A stretch of DNA of 17,840 bases from Gloeophyllum trabeum ATCC 11539 (GCF_000344685.1 NW_006920412.1:772412-790251); one strand, 5' to 3'; positions 8,803 through 17,840 are shown, counted from the first letter of the stretch. The notes: a model not told the origin generated them from the sequence alone. Numbers and translations: made by a program.

Positions 8803-10705
8803 GGGACCACTCGACACCGCGCAAGCAGGGTCATCGCGCAAGACCAAGTCTACGACAATGGCAGCGCCTCTGGCCCTCCCCTCGAACGTCAACCCGTCCA
8901 GTCAGCCAAGACAGGACGAATTGACGCCGCGCGAGCGATATCATCTTGCAAGACGAGTTCACGATGACGGCAGCTTCTATAACCCCTCCCCTCGAACATT
9001 GACCCGTCCAATCAACAAAAACAGGACGAATCGACGCCCCGCGAGCAGGGTCATCGCGCGCTCGTCGCCGTGGACACTTCTCACTCTCCACGCCGTCTCG
9101 CCAGCACCGGTGCTCGAGGAGTTGTCGTCATCGAGCGCGACGCTCCCGAGCGTGGATTCCGCGGATTGAAGTCTGGTGAGGTATGCTGTCATGATTTTCC
9201 TCATTGTCCCGTGCTAACCTATACTCTTCCACTTCCTTGCTTCGCGTCTCTCCTTCCCCATTGTCTCCCTCGTCCACTCTAGCGCTCTGCGACAAAATCA
9301 GGACGTACCTGCCTCCCACTGATGACGCGCTGGCGCCCTCCTTCTCCGCTCCATTCGCTGTCGCTGCCCGCTATAATGTTCCGTCGGTGGACGATCATGG
9401 GACAGATCGTCGACCCGGGAGCGACGATACCTTGCGGTTAAGGTTACAAGTGACGGCACCCCATCGACTCGCCGGCGCCGACTCCCGTTGCTGAACGCAG
9501 ATGGGACCTTTGCCCCATCCTGCCGTTCTCCATTGCTGTAGGGCTCTTTTGACGCCTCCCGCACTCTCGCCAGGCCTCCCAAGCCACAGTTGGCAATGAC
9601 ACGACGAATCGTCGTCCCGCCAGCGGGTGTTTTCTGCTGGCTGTTCACGGCATGAGGTGTTCTCCTATTCGAAGGCCCAGGTACACCGAGACGGGACGTA
9701 TCTACGTCCCGCACGCGGGGGTCACGCAGTACCCTTGCCTTCGTCGACGGGCTTCTTGTCTGCCGCTGTACTCTGACACTCGCTCGCTCGCGGCAAGCCA
9801 GTCCTAGCCGTAACTGCTTCCTCTGCTATCCTCCTCCCTCTCCGTCTCCCCTGTGCCTGTTGCCCTGTCGTCAACAGCCTAAGGCCCTATCCATCGAAGA
9901 CTATACAGATCGCCGTCCCGAGAGCAGGGCTCTCTCGTTGATGTCATCGTGTCCAGCCTCCTGCCGACAAACACAGGACAGATCGGCACCTCGCGAGCGG
10001 AGTCGCGGCGCTGAGTGTCTGTCTGTCTTTCTCGCCTCGACGGACTCACCGCTCCTGGGCGCTCTCGACATCACCGCCTCCCTCGTATCCTCCCGGCATC
10101 ACAAACTAGGGACAGATCGGCGCCCCGCGAGCGGGGTCGTTGTGCTGTCCGTCTGCTGAACATCTTCTGCCTGGCACATTCCCCCTCTTGCTTGGTGCAC
10201 TCGATCTCCTCTCTCTGGTGCTCTTGACATCCCCACCTCCCTCGCGAGACGATCACGGGACAGATCGACACCCCGCCAGCGGGGTCGTCGCGCTGTCTGT
10301 GTCCTCGCGCCCGCACTCACGACCCCGCTTCCCGCGCGGCCTTTATCCGCTTGAGCCGACAGTCATGCAGCTCGCTCGACGAAGATGGGACGAATTGACG
10401 CCCCGCGAGCGGGGTCATCGCGCGGCGTCTCTTTGACCGCGAGCTCTTTTATCTCGGCTGCGTCCCTGACTCGAACCCGCCGCCGGCGGAGAAAGGCGTT
10501 TGAAGGCCCCGCAGGAGGCGGTTGGACGTCCGGGGAGCGGGGTCACTCCCCGGTACGGGCACATCGCGACATTGGGAAACGCGTCGGAGCGAGGATACGC
10601 GCGTAATGCAGGCAAGACCCGTGTCGCGGGGTAGGAATGAGCGAGGGGTCGCGCTCGGTGATGTAGGGACGAATCGGAGGCCGGTGAGCGGGCTGGGGCG
10701 AGCGA
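8803..10705 (+). repeat. Periodic array of about 13 dyad cores, spacing roughly 70-150 bp
   Basis: Each unit has a core of about 40 bp beginning GGACAGATC or GGACGAATC, then CGCCCCGCGAGCGGGGTC, then a TCGCGC-like end. Cores start near 8803, 8912, 9022, 9399, 9600, 9693, 9904, 9974, 10109, 10258, 10387, 10524 and 10665; weaker candidates lie near 9300 and 9502. The first three units are true tandem copies of about 110 bp that share spacer sequence too (CCTCCCCTCGAAC, CCCGTCCA). Later units share mainly the core and a pyrimidine-rich spacer. The core is a dyad (CCCCGC-GA-GCGGGG). In several copies both arms differ from the commonest form. Short open frames through the array repeat the same peptide words and are judged by-products. 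Confidence 0.8.
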
Positions 10706-11220
10706 TGGTGCGTATTTCACGATTTCTAAAGAAAACACACCTGATTCGAGCGGTAGAAATACAAACAGGTGCGTCTAAGCATATTACATGCTTTCCCCGG
10801 CTCTCCAGCTTGAAATCAAGTGTTCCCCGGCGATACTATCCATATACAGAGCGCGTTCGGTGAAGTTCGAGTTGTATGCGCAAAGTGGATCGGGGTAGTA
10901 CAGGCTATTGAGATGTTGTATTAGACCCAATAAACCGCCTAAGATGCATAGCGAGCGACTAGTACTCACTCCTACAAAAGAGACCTTGATAGTATGGGTG
11001 TTGAGGGCCGGGTCAAGGAGACTTGCAGCTTTTTTTTTATTTGGTTCCAGCGCCTACGCCCGGCTATCAGTGCACAAACACAAAATACGGGGTCGGGCAG
11101 CCGACGACAGGGCAGCAGACACTTACTTTCCACCCACTTTCGACGGCCTGACTCGCGACCACCACCGCGGCTCTGCAGTCTCGGGATAGCGTGACCAAGC
11201 ATGGCCCTCCCACATCTAAT
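10706..11220. other. Interval between the array and the TBCE stop, no gene seen
   Basis: It includes the 3' flank of the minus-strand TBCE gene. A run of nine T (11031-11039) lies on the plus strand, and AATAAA occurs on plus at 10929-10934. No splice pattern or domain supports a gene. Confidence 0.45.
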
Positions 11221-13187
11221 CTACTCCGCAATCCTGACGACGACCTCGGCGCCCTCGTCCAGGCCGAGCCACTCGACCTCCTTGGCGCCGTCGCGCGCGG
11301 CGTCGAGCTCGGCCTCGGAGCCGTCGCCCGGGAGCTTGAGGAATATGCGGATGTCGTCGGGTTTGAGTTTGGGTACGGGGGGAGACGGCGCAGGGAGAGA
11401 CTTGAGCAGCTTGAGCACGCGGAGGCGGAAGGTGCGCAGGGGGGTGGTGGGGAGGATGCGCAGGGGGGTGGGCGGGTGGGAGGGGAGGTGGAGGGTTATC
11501 TCTGGCGGCATGAATGGTGTTAGATGGCTTTGGGGTAGGGAGGAAGGGAAGGCGGGGAGGGCTGAGGGAGGGACGCACGGATGAGCTTGTCCGCGAGCTT
11601 TTCGTGGTCTGGGCGCGTCCGGCGGAGGGAGGGCTCGTCGGGCTGGCCGTGTTCTGTTTGGGTTGGCGGGTCAGCGTCGCGGTTCGGAAGCAAACAAGGG
11701 CGGGAGAGGAGACGTACTCTCGACGAGCTCGGCATACCGGCCCCAGCTGGCGCGGTCGGGCGCGGGGACGTGCTGCGTGATGTGGGAGAGGTAGAGGAGC
11801 TCGGCGTCGAGGCGGTCTTTGGGGGTGATCTAGGTGGGGTCAGTTTGGCAGGTGACGAGAAAGAGGGGGCGGGGAAGGACGGACGGGCGCGCCGTCGAGA
11901 GAGGTGAGCGTGGGCAGCTTGGCGATGGCGAACGCGCGGGTGTACGAGCCTGTGTTCGGATCTGTAGTACTACCATCAATATATACGGCTAGCAGGGGCA
12001 CATAGACGGATGTGACCGACCGTCGAGCAGGGGAATCGCGCGGATCGCGAGCCCCTCGAGCGCGGGGCACCACCCGCGCAGATTATCGACGCTCGCCCAG
12101 TCCGCGAGGGGGTTGCCCGAGAGGGAGAGGTGCTTGAGGGTGCCGAGTTCGGCGGCGGAGGGCGCGGGCGGGATGGCGGCGATGCGGTTGGACGCGAGGA
12201 CGAGGCGGGTGAGCGCGGGGAAGAGCGGGGAGAGCGCGGGGAGGGCGGCGAGGAGGTTCGTGTCGAGGTTGAGGAGGGCGAGGTTGGCGTGCACGTGGGC
12301 GGGGCAGGAAGGGGAGAGCGGCGACGGGAGGGAGAGGGAGTTGTATCCCGCCTCGAGGGTGTGTAAAGAGGGCAGGAAGGCGAGGATGGTGAGCAGGGAT
12401 GGCCAGGGGGTGAGGGTCGCGTTGAGCTGGAGCTCGGTGAGCGACTGGAAGGAGGTGGGCAGGGGCGGGGAGGGAGGAGAGGCAGGGAGCGGGGACAGCG
12501 CGAGGCGGGTGGAGTTGAGCGCGAGGCGGGTGAGGTGCGGAAGTTGCGCGGTGAGGGTCGCGAGCGCGGGCCAGGAGGGGAGCAGGTTCAGCGAGAGGTC
12601 GAGGCCTCTGATGTCTGCGTTCTTAGTTCTTCAGCGTTTCAGCCGATTCACAATAATACGCCACACGCACTCGGACAGCGCTCCGCGACCTGCGGCGGCT
12701 GCTCCGCCCACGCGATGTGCGCGCCGTCGAGCGAGACCTCCACGAGCCGCGCCAGGTCGGCGAGGTTCGAGCGGACCTTGGCGAGCCCGACGGCCTCGAC
12801 CTGGATGAGCCCGTGCGACGAGCCGAGCGTGACGACCTCCTTCGAGGGCGCGGGCGAGTCGTCGATGTACTTTTCCGCGAGCGCGGCGAGGAAGGAGCGC
12901 CCGTACGACAGGCCTTTCACGGCGGGGCGGATGAAGGACGCGGCGGTGGGGTGGTCGGTCCTATGGAAGGGTTGGACGGGAGCGGGGACAGAGGGAGGAG
13001 GTACGTACGCACAGCGAAAGTAGCGCGTGCCGTCTTTGCACCCGTCGTGCTTGCCCCGCTGCGGGTCGTCCCACTCGACGCCGAGCCACGTCCCGTGCGT
13101 GCCGTCGACGGGGCCGACGTAGCGCACAGTGCCGAGCGAGTTGTTGAGCGCGATGCGCGCGCCGACGGGCGGGGACGTGTCGGGCAT
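11221..13187 (-). CDS. TBCE: Tubulin-folding cofactor E (tubulin-specific chaperone E), complete, seven exons
   Basis: Exons in order of translation: 13187-13009, 12960-12671, 12614-12021, 11961-11885, 11829-11718, 11653-11579, 11501-11221. Phases close to give 535 residues plus stop, close to the usual family length of about 530. Cofactor E binds alpha-tubulin and works with cofactors C and D to form the alpha/beta heterodimer in the cytoplasm; the yeast counterpart is PAC2. The N-terminal CAP-Gly domain (residues about 8-70) shows GTWLGVEWDD and GKHDG, the GKNDG-type motif, then RYFRC and SFIRP. A leucine-rich repeat region follows (about 150-355; e.g. LTRLVLASNRIAAIP and LKHLSLSGNPLADW). 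The last about 93 residues look ubiquitin-like (RVLKLLKSLP ... IFLKLPGD ... VVVRIAE). The start is the first ATG of the CAP-Gly frame. The donor at 11884 (GTCCGT) is the weakest splice call. Confidence 0.93.
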
Positions 13188-14079
13188 GGCGAACAATGGA
13201 TTGTGGCAAGAGCAGAGATACTCGAGAAGCGCCGGCTGTCGCCGGTGGTATATCTTGCGACCAGGCCAAACGCGTCTCTCCTGCCACCCCCTAGTCTTTG
13301 AAAATAACACGGATTTGCATTTCATATGATAATATCGAACATCTCCCATTCTCTAAGATTCGCCCAGATACAGTATATTTATATTGCCAGTGTCTCTGCG
13401 GGCCTAAGCATTCAAGGTTTGAAGAATCCAGAACTGCAAGTGGCAGGGCATCTACCACTACACATTGCCAGGACCCGGCTGCCCCGGGCCCGCTCTCATC
13501 TCTTCCCCGTGTATCCTGTGCTGACATGGTATGTACAGCTTAGTACATCAATGTCCCCGACTGCTGATATTCTTATGGCATCCAATGTTCAAGTATATTG
13601 TGCTCTGCTCATTTCAGCTGGCACATTGATATCTCCAAGCATGAGTGCAATACTTGTATGTTGTAGTATTCACCATCAAACATGACCCATGTACCTCACA
13701 GGTCGTAATTTAAATATTCTAGGATGTGAGTGAGTGCTGCTCACTACTTAGTACTGTGGCAGCATATGTGAGTAGCTGAAGGGATCAGACCCAATGCTGT
13801 GGGTATGTAGGATGCAGGCACATTTGGGAATAGGCTGTGAGTTGCCTTACTCCCTCTATTCTTCACTGTAAGTTCTCATAGTCCTCTATCAGTCAGAAAA
13901 ATTTAGTTTGTTAGCATTTCATATCATTCACCTTTGCAGTGTCATTCTTCAGGGTCCAATAAATGGTATGAGTAAGTGTATAAGAGCTAACTTTATGTGC
14001 CTAGGAAACTGCAGTATCAGAATTACCTCTGCCAATGTGATTCTTCCCTCCCAGTAAGCAGTTCTAATTGGGACTAATA
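13188..14079. other. TBCE upstream flank and AT-rich interval
   Basis: The first 200 bp should hold the TBCE promoter. On the minus strand a TATAAATA-like run lies near 13376-13385, and an ACGCGT word at 13270-13275; neither is proven functional. Beyond about 13540 the sequence becomes AT-rich with no gene, like the transposon-bearing flank to its right. Confidence 0.4.
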
Positions 14080-14682
14080 GTGGCAGTCAGACTGAGCAAT
14101 TCCCGGTGGATTCACGCAGCGATTCTGCTGTGATTCCCGGTGCTGAACCTCACACCGAATCCACGGGTACCCTGACCGACACGATTCAGGTGGTGGTTTC
14201 CGTTATCAACTCAGGGCATGGAATCAGGCTTGTTATACTATGATGTTAGTTCTATCACTATAGCTTGGGTAGAGTATTTATTCTATGATTTCTATAGACT
14301 GACTGATTATGCCCTCATCATCTGTCACCTTTTGTGCAGTTGTCTGGACCTGGAGGCTTCTTGGCATGGCTATAGAGTGATAGAACGCAACTCAGATGGA
14401 GGGATACTTCCTATATGGCTATAGGGAGGTATATAGTTGAGGTAGACTAGATGAAGACCATATAATTTTTGTAGCGGGCACCAGTCTTGTATAGGAGTAA
14501 CAAAAAGGAACAAATTTGTACCCTCGTATGCGTGCTCAATTGCGATTCAGGGGCATCAATGCACCTCCAGAGTCACATCGACACGATTCAGGATTCAGGC
14601 CCGAATCGTGATTCTGGGTACCAGAATCCATACTTGAATCCAAGCTCTGAATCGCCTGTGAATCACTCACTTTGACTGTCAC
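14080..14682. mobile_element. 603-bp non-autonomous inverted-repeat transposon (MITE-like) flanked by TA
   Basis: The left end GTGGCAGTCAGACTGAGC and the complement of the right end, GTGACAGTCAAAGTGAGT, match over about 34 bp with scattered differences. A TA dinucleotide flanks both ends (14078-14079 and 14683-14684), as expected for a Tc1/mariner-type duplication. Inside, GATTC/GAATC words cluster near both ends (14111-14195 and 14543-14662), including a shared GACACGATTCAGG. No transposase frame is present, so it is non-autonomous. The superfamily is uncertain because a 2-bp duplication carries little information. Confidence 0.65.
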
Positions 14683-14684
14683 TA

Positions 14685-15035
14685 ATATGTACTGTGTATC
14701 CTCAGACATCTTCGGCCAGGTCTAAAATGGACCACACAGTCCCGGAAGACTTGCTGCAGTGAATGAGTAGCAGTTGTTCTGAATGACAAATAAGAACTTA
14801 TATAGTAGTCTCTTGTTTGACTGACTATTACTGCATCAGTGATCTGTGGGAAACACCGCGAGTCTTTGGAAAATGGGGAATGCTGAGGCTATGTAGAGAC
14901 GGATATATTGGAGTGCGGGAAGGGGGTGGATACAGCCCCCCTTGCAGTGATCGCTCTCGGGCCGGAACCCAGACAGAGGCCAGCTGGAACAGGTTGTCCG
15001 CAGATGAGGCAGAGCCAAGTGGCCCAGAGAGCAGA
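14685..15035 (-). other. Region beyond the recombinase stop, possible 3' part of the DIRS/Ngaro element
   Basis: The sequence between the MITE and the recombinase stop has no recognised gene. An open frame (14828-15160, minus) overlaps the recombinase end in another phase and is not called. The terminal repeats of the retrotransposon should lie in or beyond this stretch, but their edge was not found. Confidence 0.4.
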
Positions 15036-15238
15036 TCAAAGAGCCTGATCACCCCACCAGACAAGGTGAGTAGGTGGAGGGGTAAGACCAAGGGGTTGAG
15101 AAGGGTTCTGGAGAAAAAGTTGGTGGTGGAGGGCAGCAACTGTGGCAGGTGGGGTGTCAATGTAGAGACGGTAGCAGTCGGAAGTCCAACGGCCTAGATG
15201 CTGAATGTCGGCATCTGACAAGCCAACAAGATGAGCCC

Positions 15239-15246
15239 AGGTAGCA
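15239..15246. repeat. 8-bp target site duplication, left copy
   Basis: AGGTAGCA immediately before the hAT-type left end CAGGGTTG. An identical copy lies at 16820-16827. Confidence 0.85.
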
Positions 15247-16065
15247 CAGGGTTGTCAGTGACTACGTTAATACTACATTAATACTGTGGGAATGACCAAC
15301 TGACTGTTGTGACGGTAATCTGGTCAGTAGTCACAGTATATATGGTGGCTGAGGGCCTGGGCAGCTGGGTACAACTATTATTTCATGCCTGCGGTACACT
15401 AACCAAGATCTAAGTGGCCGTAGTGGGCTCTATAATGTATCTTAATGCCAATGCTAATCTTTTGCATGCAGAGCAGAGCCCATAACCCGCTTTCAAACAG
15501 TTTAGCAGGTTCATATTGGTGTAGTTGCGGCAAATGGGAAATGCCAACATCCTTGCCGGTGGCATGCAAAACATCACGCTAAATTTAATACGGCGGAACA
15601 TTCCACATTTTCCATTGCTATTTTGAGCTCCGTTGCCCTTCTAGCGAAGGTCCTTCAACCCACCCCCATGAAGGTCACGTGACTCAAGCTCCGGCTCGTG
15701 CCGCTTGTCAAGAGTTCACAACGTATTTAGATATGTAATGCTAAGAGCTTTAATATATTGATTTTGACTGGCACTATCAGTTCAGTCCAAGTGGGCTGGG
15801 TGAAATAAATGATAAAATATGTGCAGAAGCAGATTCTCTGAGGGAGTCCAAGTTGAACTAAAGTGGTGTTGAATATTTATTCCTGTATCCGGTCAGTTTG
15901 GACGTGATTTTGACGTGATTTGAACGGGGTTTTTGACGTGACTTTGACCAAATTTTTGATGCAACCTTGACGGGTGCTGCGGGGTTTTGACGGTATCTTG
16001 TTATGAGTTTGTTTACGGGGTTTTGCCGTGATTTATGACTTATTATAGTTTTTTGTAGGTGTTAT

Positions 16066-16165
16066 GAGGGGGGACATGCTGTCCCCCCTCAACCCCCCCT
16101 TGCCTGGGGGTTCCCCCCAGACCCCCTACGGGGGGCCATTGCATTTCCCCCCGGACCCCCCCTTG
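16066..16165. repeat. C/G-tract region with a perfect hairpin
   Basis: GAGGGGGGACA (16066-16076) and TGTCCCCCCTC (16080-16090) form a perfect 11-bp stem with loop TGC. More runs of five to seven C or G follow to about 16165, allowing further pairing (CCTGGGGG with CCCCCCAG). It lies inside the hAT-type element. Confidence 0.7.
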
Positions 16166-16502
16166 CTTCTTTTTTCCTGCTGCTGTTGATTATCAGCTTT
16201 CTGTGGTTATATTTTATGTTGTAAGTAATCTGAAAATGGAGATTTCCCACTTTTGGCAGGTAATTTGATGTCTGATTTTATTCTGTGTCAGGCTCCCGGC
16301 ATTTTTGACCCATGAGTTATGTCTAATAGTGTTTCCGTAGCCAGGGTGGCCAGCACACGGCCACCCAAGGGTACGGTGTCTTCCACCACCCAAAGACAGC
16401 CAGGGTGGCAAAATGAACAAATTTTGATTGAGTTATTTTCCCTTCACTTTTAGCCATATTTATACACACAAACAATACTGGGGATATAAAATACTTTTTG
16501 CC

Positions 16503-16575
16503 CAGCAAGCAAATCGAACCGAGGCATCCTGGATTTATATGGACTGCGTTACCAACTACGCCAAACTGCACTAGT
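16503..16575 (-). ncRNA. tRNA-like sequence with Pol III box A and box B (SINE-head-like)
   Basis: On the minus strand TGGCGTAGTTGG (16563-16552) fits box A and GGTTCGATTTG (16520-16510) fits box B, about 32 nt apart, the usual tRNA layout. A D-stem-like GCGT/ACGC pair surrounds loop AGTTGGTA. The acceptor and T stems pair poorly, so it is not a working tRNA but looks like the head of a tRNA-derived SINE or a tRNA relic. Its position inside the hAT element is unusual. Confidence 0.6.
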
Positions 16576-16819
16576 TATGAGCCCGCGTCATAGCGATACA
16601 TACCCATAGTTATATCCCTTCTACCATTTTCGGCAGTCGAGTCGTGGGTTTTGGTCACGTGCTCTCATCCCGTGCCCGCGTTTCGTGGGGGTGAGTTTGT
16701 CGCCCTCTAGCGAAAGGACTGTGACTACAGTGACCACATGGTCATACCTAGTAATTTCGGTAATAACCAACGTCATTTTGGTCACAGTCACGAATAATGA
16801 CTATGACATGCCAACACTG

Positions 16820-16827
16820 AGGTAGCA
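16820..16827. repeat. 8-bp target site duplication, right copy
   Basis: AGGTAGCA immediately after the right end CAACACTG; identical to 15239-15246. Confidence 0.85.
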
Positions 16828-17596
16828 GCCCCACAGTGGAAACTGTGGCCAGAGTAACCAGCACTGGAGATATTTGCAGCAGAGAGGCAGGCTTTGAGAC
16901 AAGCAATGAAATGAGTCCGATTGAAAGGATGACGGCCACCCTGGCCATTGGGAGGACCAAGGAATAAGGGATCAGTTGCCAAGCCAGGTGAGGAGCGAAG
17001 GAGGGACTCCATGGCAGCCCAGGGGCAAGAGGGTAGATTGGTACAGGCCATGGTAAGGCTAACCCCCAGCCGGAAGGGGTCAGTCTTGGAAGCAGGGAGA
17101 GTGCAGATGAAGTAGTCATCAAACATGTGAACATCACTGCACTTCAAGCAGAAGCGAGGATCAAAGGCATCATAAGTCAGCTCACCACAACGGCAGAACC
17201 CAGCAAAGGCCACAGTGAAAGCAGCACGAAGGGTGGTGGCAAACAGAAGATCAGACACCCCGCGGGGGAGTCTGGGGCTACTCAGTGGAGTAAGGAGAGC
17301 ATCCAAGAGAGGAAGAGTGATAGGGAGGTGGTCGCGATGATCCTTATCACCATGGAAGCGGTGAATGCCATGAAGAACATGCTCCAGAGTGGCAGAGTCA
17401 AAACCATAAGTGTCGTAGCCAAGGTCACGGTGGAAGGACTTCAGAGCACCACGATGGCGTTTGATGGTCTGAAAAGAGCAGGCAGGGGCTAGAGGTCCAA
17501 CCCACTGGAGGAGGTAGCTGGTAGAGGCAGAGTAGGGAGCAGCGGCTCCAAATTTGCAAGCAATGAAGTGCTCAAAGGAGTGACACCCGGTGTCAT

Positions 17597-17840
17597 TTAT
17601 GGCACGGGTAGATTCCGCAAGGCCATGCCAGAGGTAGAAGGCAACTTCTGGTGGTTGACTAACCTTGTCCGCCCAAGTTGGTGGTGGTGGGGGAAGGCGG
17701 GAAGCTGGTGGCAGAAGGCAGGGATCAAGGAGCGAAGGCGAGGCATGTCAAAACAAGAAAGGGCATCAGCAAGGTAATTCTCAGAGGAGGATATCCAAAC
17801 TGCATGGAAGGTAAAGGAATATGAAGCAGTGAGGAGGAAG
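17597..17840 (-). pseudogene. C-terminal end of RNase H of a DIRS/Ngaro-like retrotransposon (partial, runs off the window)
   Basis: The frame from 17839 reads SFTFHAVWISSSENYLADAL, then SCFDMPRLRSLIPAF, and stops at a TAA (17597-17599), 80 residues in the window. The word ENxLADALSxF is typical of the end of the RNase H domain that follows reverse transcriptase in tyrosine-recombinase retrotransposons, where it degrades RNA in RNA-DNA hybrids. The recombinase frame overlaps its last 151 nt in another phase. The usual Arg of LADALSR is Cys here. The start and the reverse transcriptase lie beyond the window. Assignment rests on this short motif and on the recombinase next to it. Confidence 0.65.

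Larger units (their letters stand above)
15247..16819. mobile_element. 1573-bp non-autonomous hAT-type transposon
   Basis: The left end is CAGGGTTGTCA and the complement of the right end is CAGTGTTGGCA (9 of 11 identical), the CA-G start typical of hAT elements. Identical 8-bp duplications AGGTAGCA flank it, also the hAT hallmark. Words GTCAC/GTGAC and GGTCA recur near both ends, as expected of subterminal transposase sites. No transposase frame is seen. The interior holds TTTGACGTGA repeats near 15897-15940, a C/G-tract region (16066-16165) and a tRNA-like promoter (about 16503-16575). The insertion lies inside the tracked frame of the recombinase, so it came later than the retrotransposon. 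Confidence 0.85.
15036..17747 (-). pseudogene. Tyrosine recombinase of a DIRS/Ngaro-like retrotransposon, split by a hAT insertion
   Basis: The frame is open on minus from 17747 to the insertion at 16820, and continues from 15246 to a TAG at 15036. It encodes the DNA-joining enzyme that integrates DIRS-type retrotransposon DNA. The N-terminal SAM-like part includes VAFYLWHGLAESTRAIND, YLLQWVGPLAP and HGIHRFHGDKD. The catalytic part shows FCRCGELTY (first Arg), LPASKTDPFRLG (Lys), YSGHSFHCGAAT (the H-x-x-R box) and LGRWTSDCYRLYID (the Tyr). In the H-x-x-R box the Arg position is His, so activity is unlikely even without the insertion. Taking out the insertion and one 8-bp duplication restores the frame GAATWAHLVGLSD. 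An RNase H end just upstream makes a retrotransposon likelier than a Crypton. Confidence 0.85.

Noticed and set aside
8803..10705. CRISPR array, because of a palindromic repeat at intervals
   Set aside because: The context is a eukaryotic nuclear genome, cores are highly diverged, spacing is irregular, and there are no cas genes.
8801..10863. Many 60-140 residue open frames with repeated words such as RRPASGV
   Set aside because: The repeated peptides follow from the repeated DNA core in both strands and several phases, with no consistent frame.
12113..12808. 231-residue open frame on the plus strand
   Set aside because: It lies antisense to TBCE exons, is Arg/Gly/Ser-rich, and reflects the strong G/C bias at third positions of the real gene.
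13270..13275. ACGCGT cell-cycle box upstream of TBCE
   Set aside because: A single 6-bp match in G/C-rich DNA is expected by chance.
14073..14686. CACTA-type transposon or a 7-bp ACTAATA duplication at the MITE ends
   Set aside because: CACTA/TAGTG point outward rather than inward, and ACTAATA overlaps the inverted ends at unequal offsets; TA gives symmetric ends.
16503..16575. Functional tRNA gene
   Set aside because: The acceptor and T stems do not pair and the anticodon arm is irregular.
15036..17747. Crypton DNA transposon
   Set aside because: A tyrosine recombinase alone would fit, but the RNase H end directly upstream on the same strand favours a DIRS/Ngaro retrotransposon.

Overview
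The window is nuclear DNA of a filamentous fungus, most likely an agaricomycete (mushroom-forming basidiomycete). The evidence is two conserved eukaryotic genes split by many short introns (48-120 bp, mostly GTGCGT/GTACGT donors), strong C/G-ending codon use, and a DIRS/Ngaro-like tyrosine-recombinase retrotransposon of the kind common in these fungi. The species cannot be named from the sequence.

Layout. (1) 1-1543, plus strand: the 3' part of a 3-hydroxyisobutyryl-CoA hydrolase gene (valine catabolism), seven exons in the window, with an oddly degenerate C-terminal end. (2) About 1.55-11.2 kb: a 9.6-kb stretch with no convincing intact gene. It holds two dyad-core repeats near 2.0-2.2 kb, long imperfect hairpins at 4.56, 5.64-5.88 and 6.08-6.21 kb, coding-like spliced fragments at 6.55-7.3 kb, three copies of a repeat whose intron-like segments sit at equivalent places (7.7-8.6 kb), and a periodic array of about 13 cores 'CGCCCCGCGAGCGGGGTC' (8.8-10.7 kb). 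(3) 11221-13187, minus strand: a complete seven-exon tubulin-folding cofactor E gene (CAP-Gly, leucine-rich and ubiquitin-like domains; 535 aa). (4) 14080-14682: a 603-bp non-autonomous DNA transposon with about 34-bp inverted ends flanked by TA. (5) 15036-17840 (runs off the window), minus strand: the end of a DIRS/Ngaro-type retrotransposon, with the C-terminus of RNase H followed by the tyrosine recombinase. The recombinase is split by a 1573-bp hAT-type element (15247-16819) with perfect 8-bp target duplications. That element carries a tRNA-like Pol III promoter (box A and box B).

The two host genes are unrelated housekeeping functions (mitochondrial valine breakdown; tubulin assembly). 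The rest looks like a repeat-rich, decaying interval between conserved genes. The best-supported discoveries are the nested transposon whose removal restores the recombinase frame, the dyad-core array, and the hairpin cluster.
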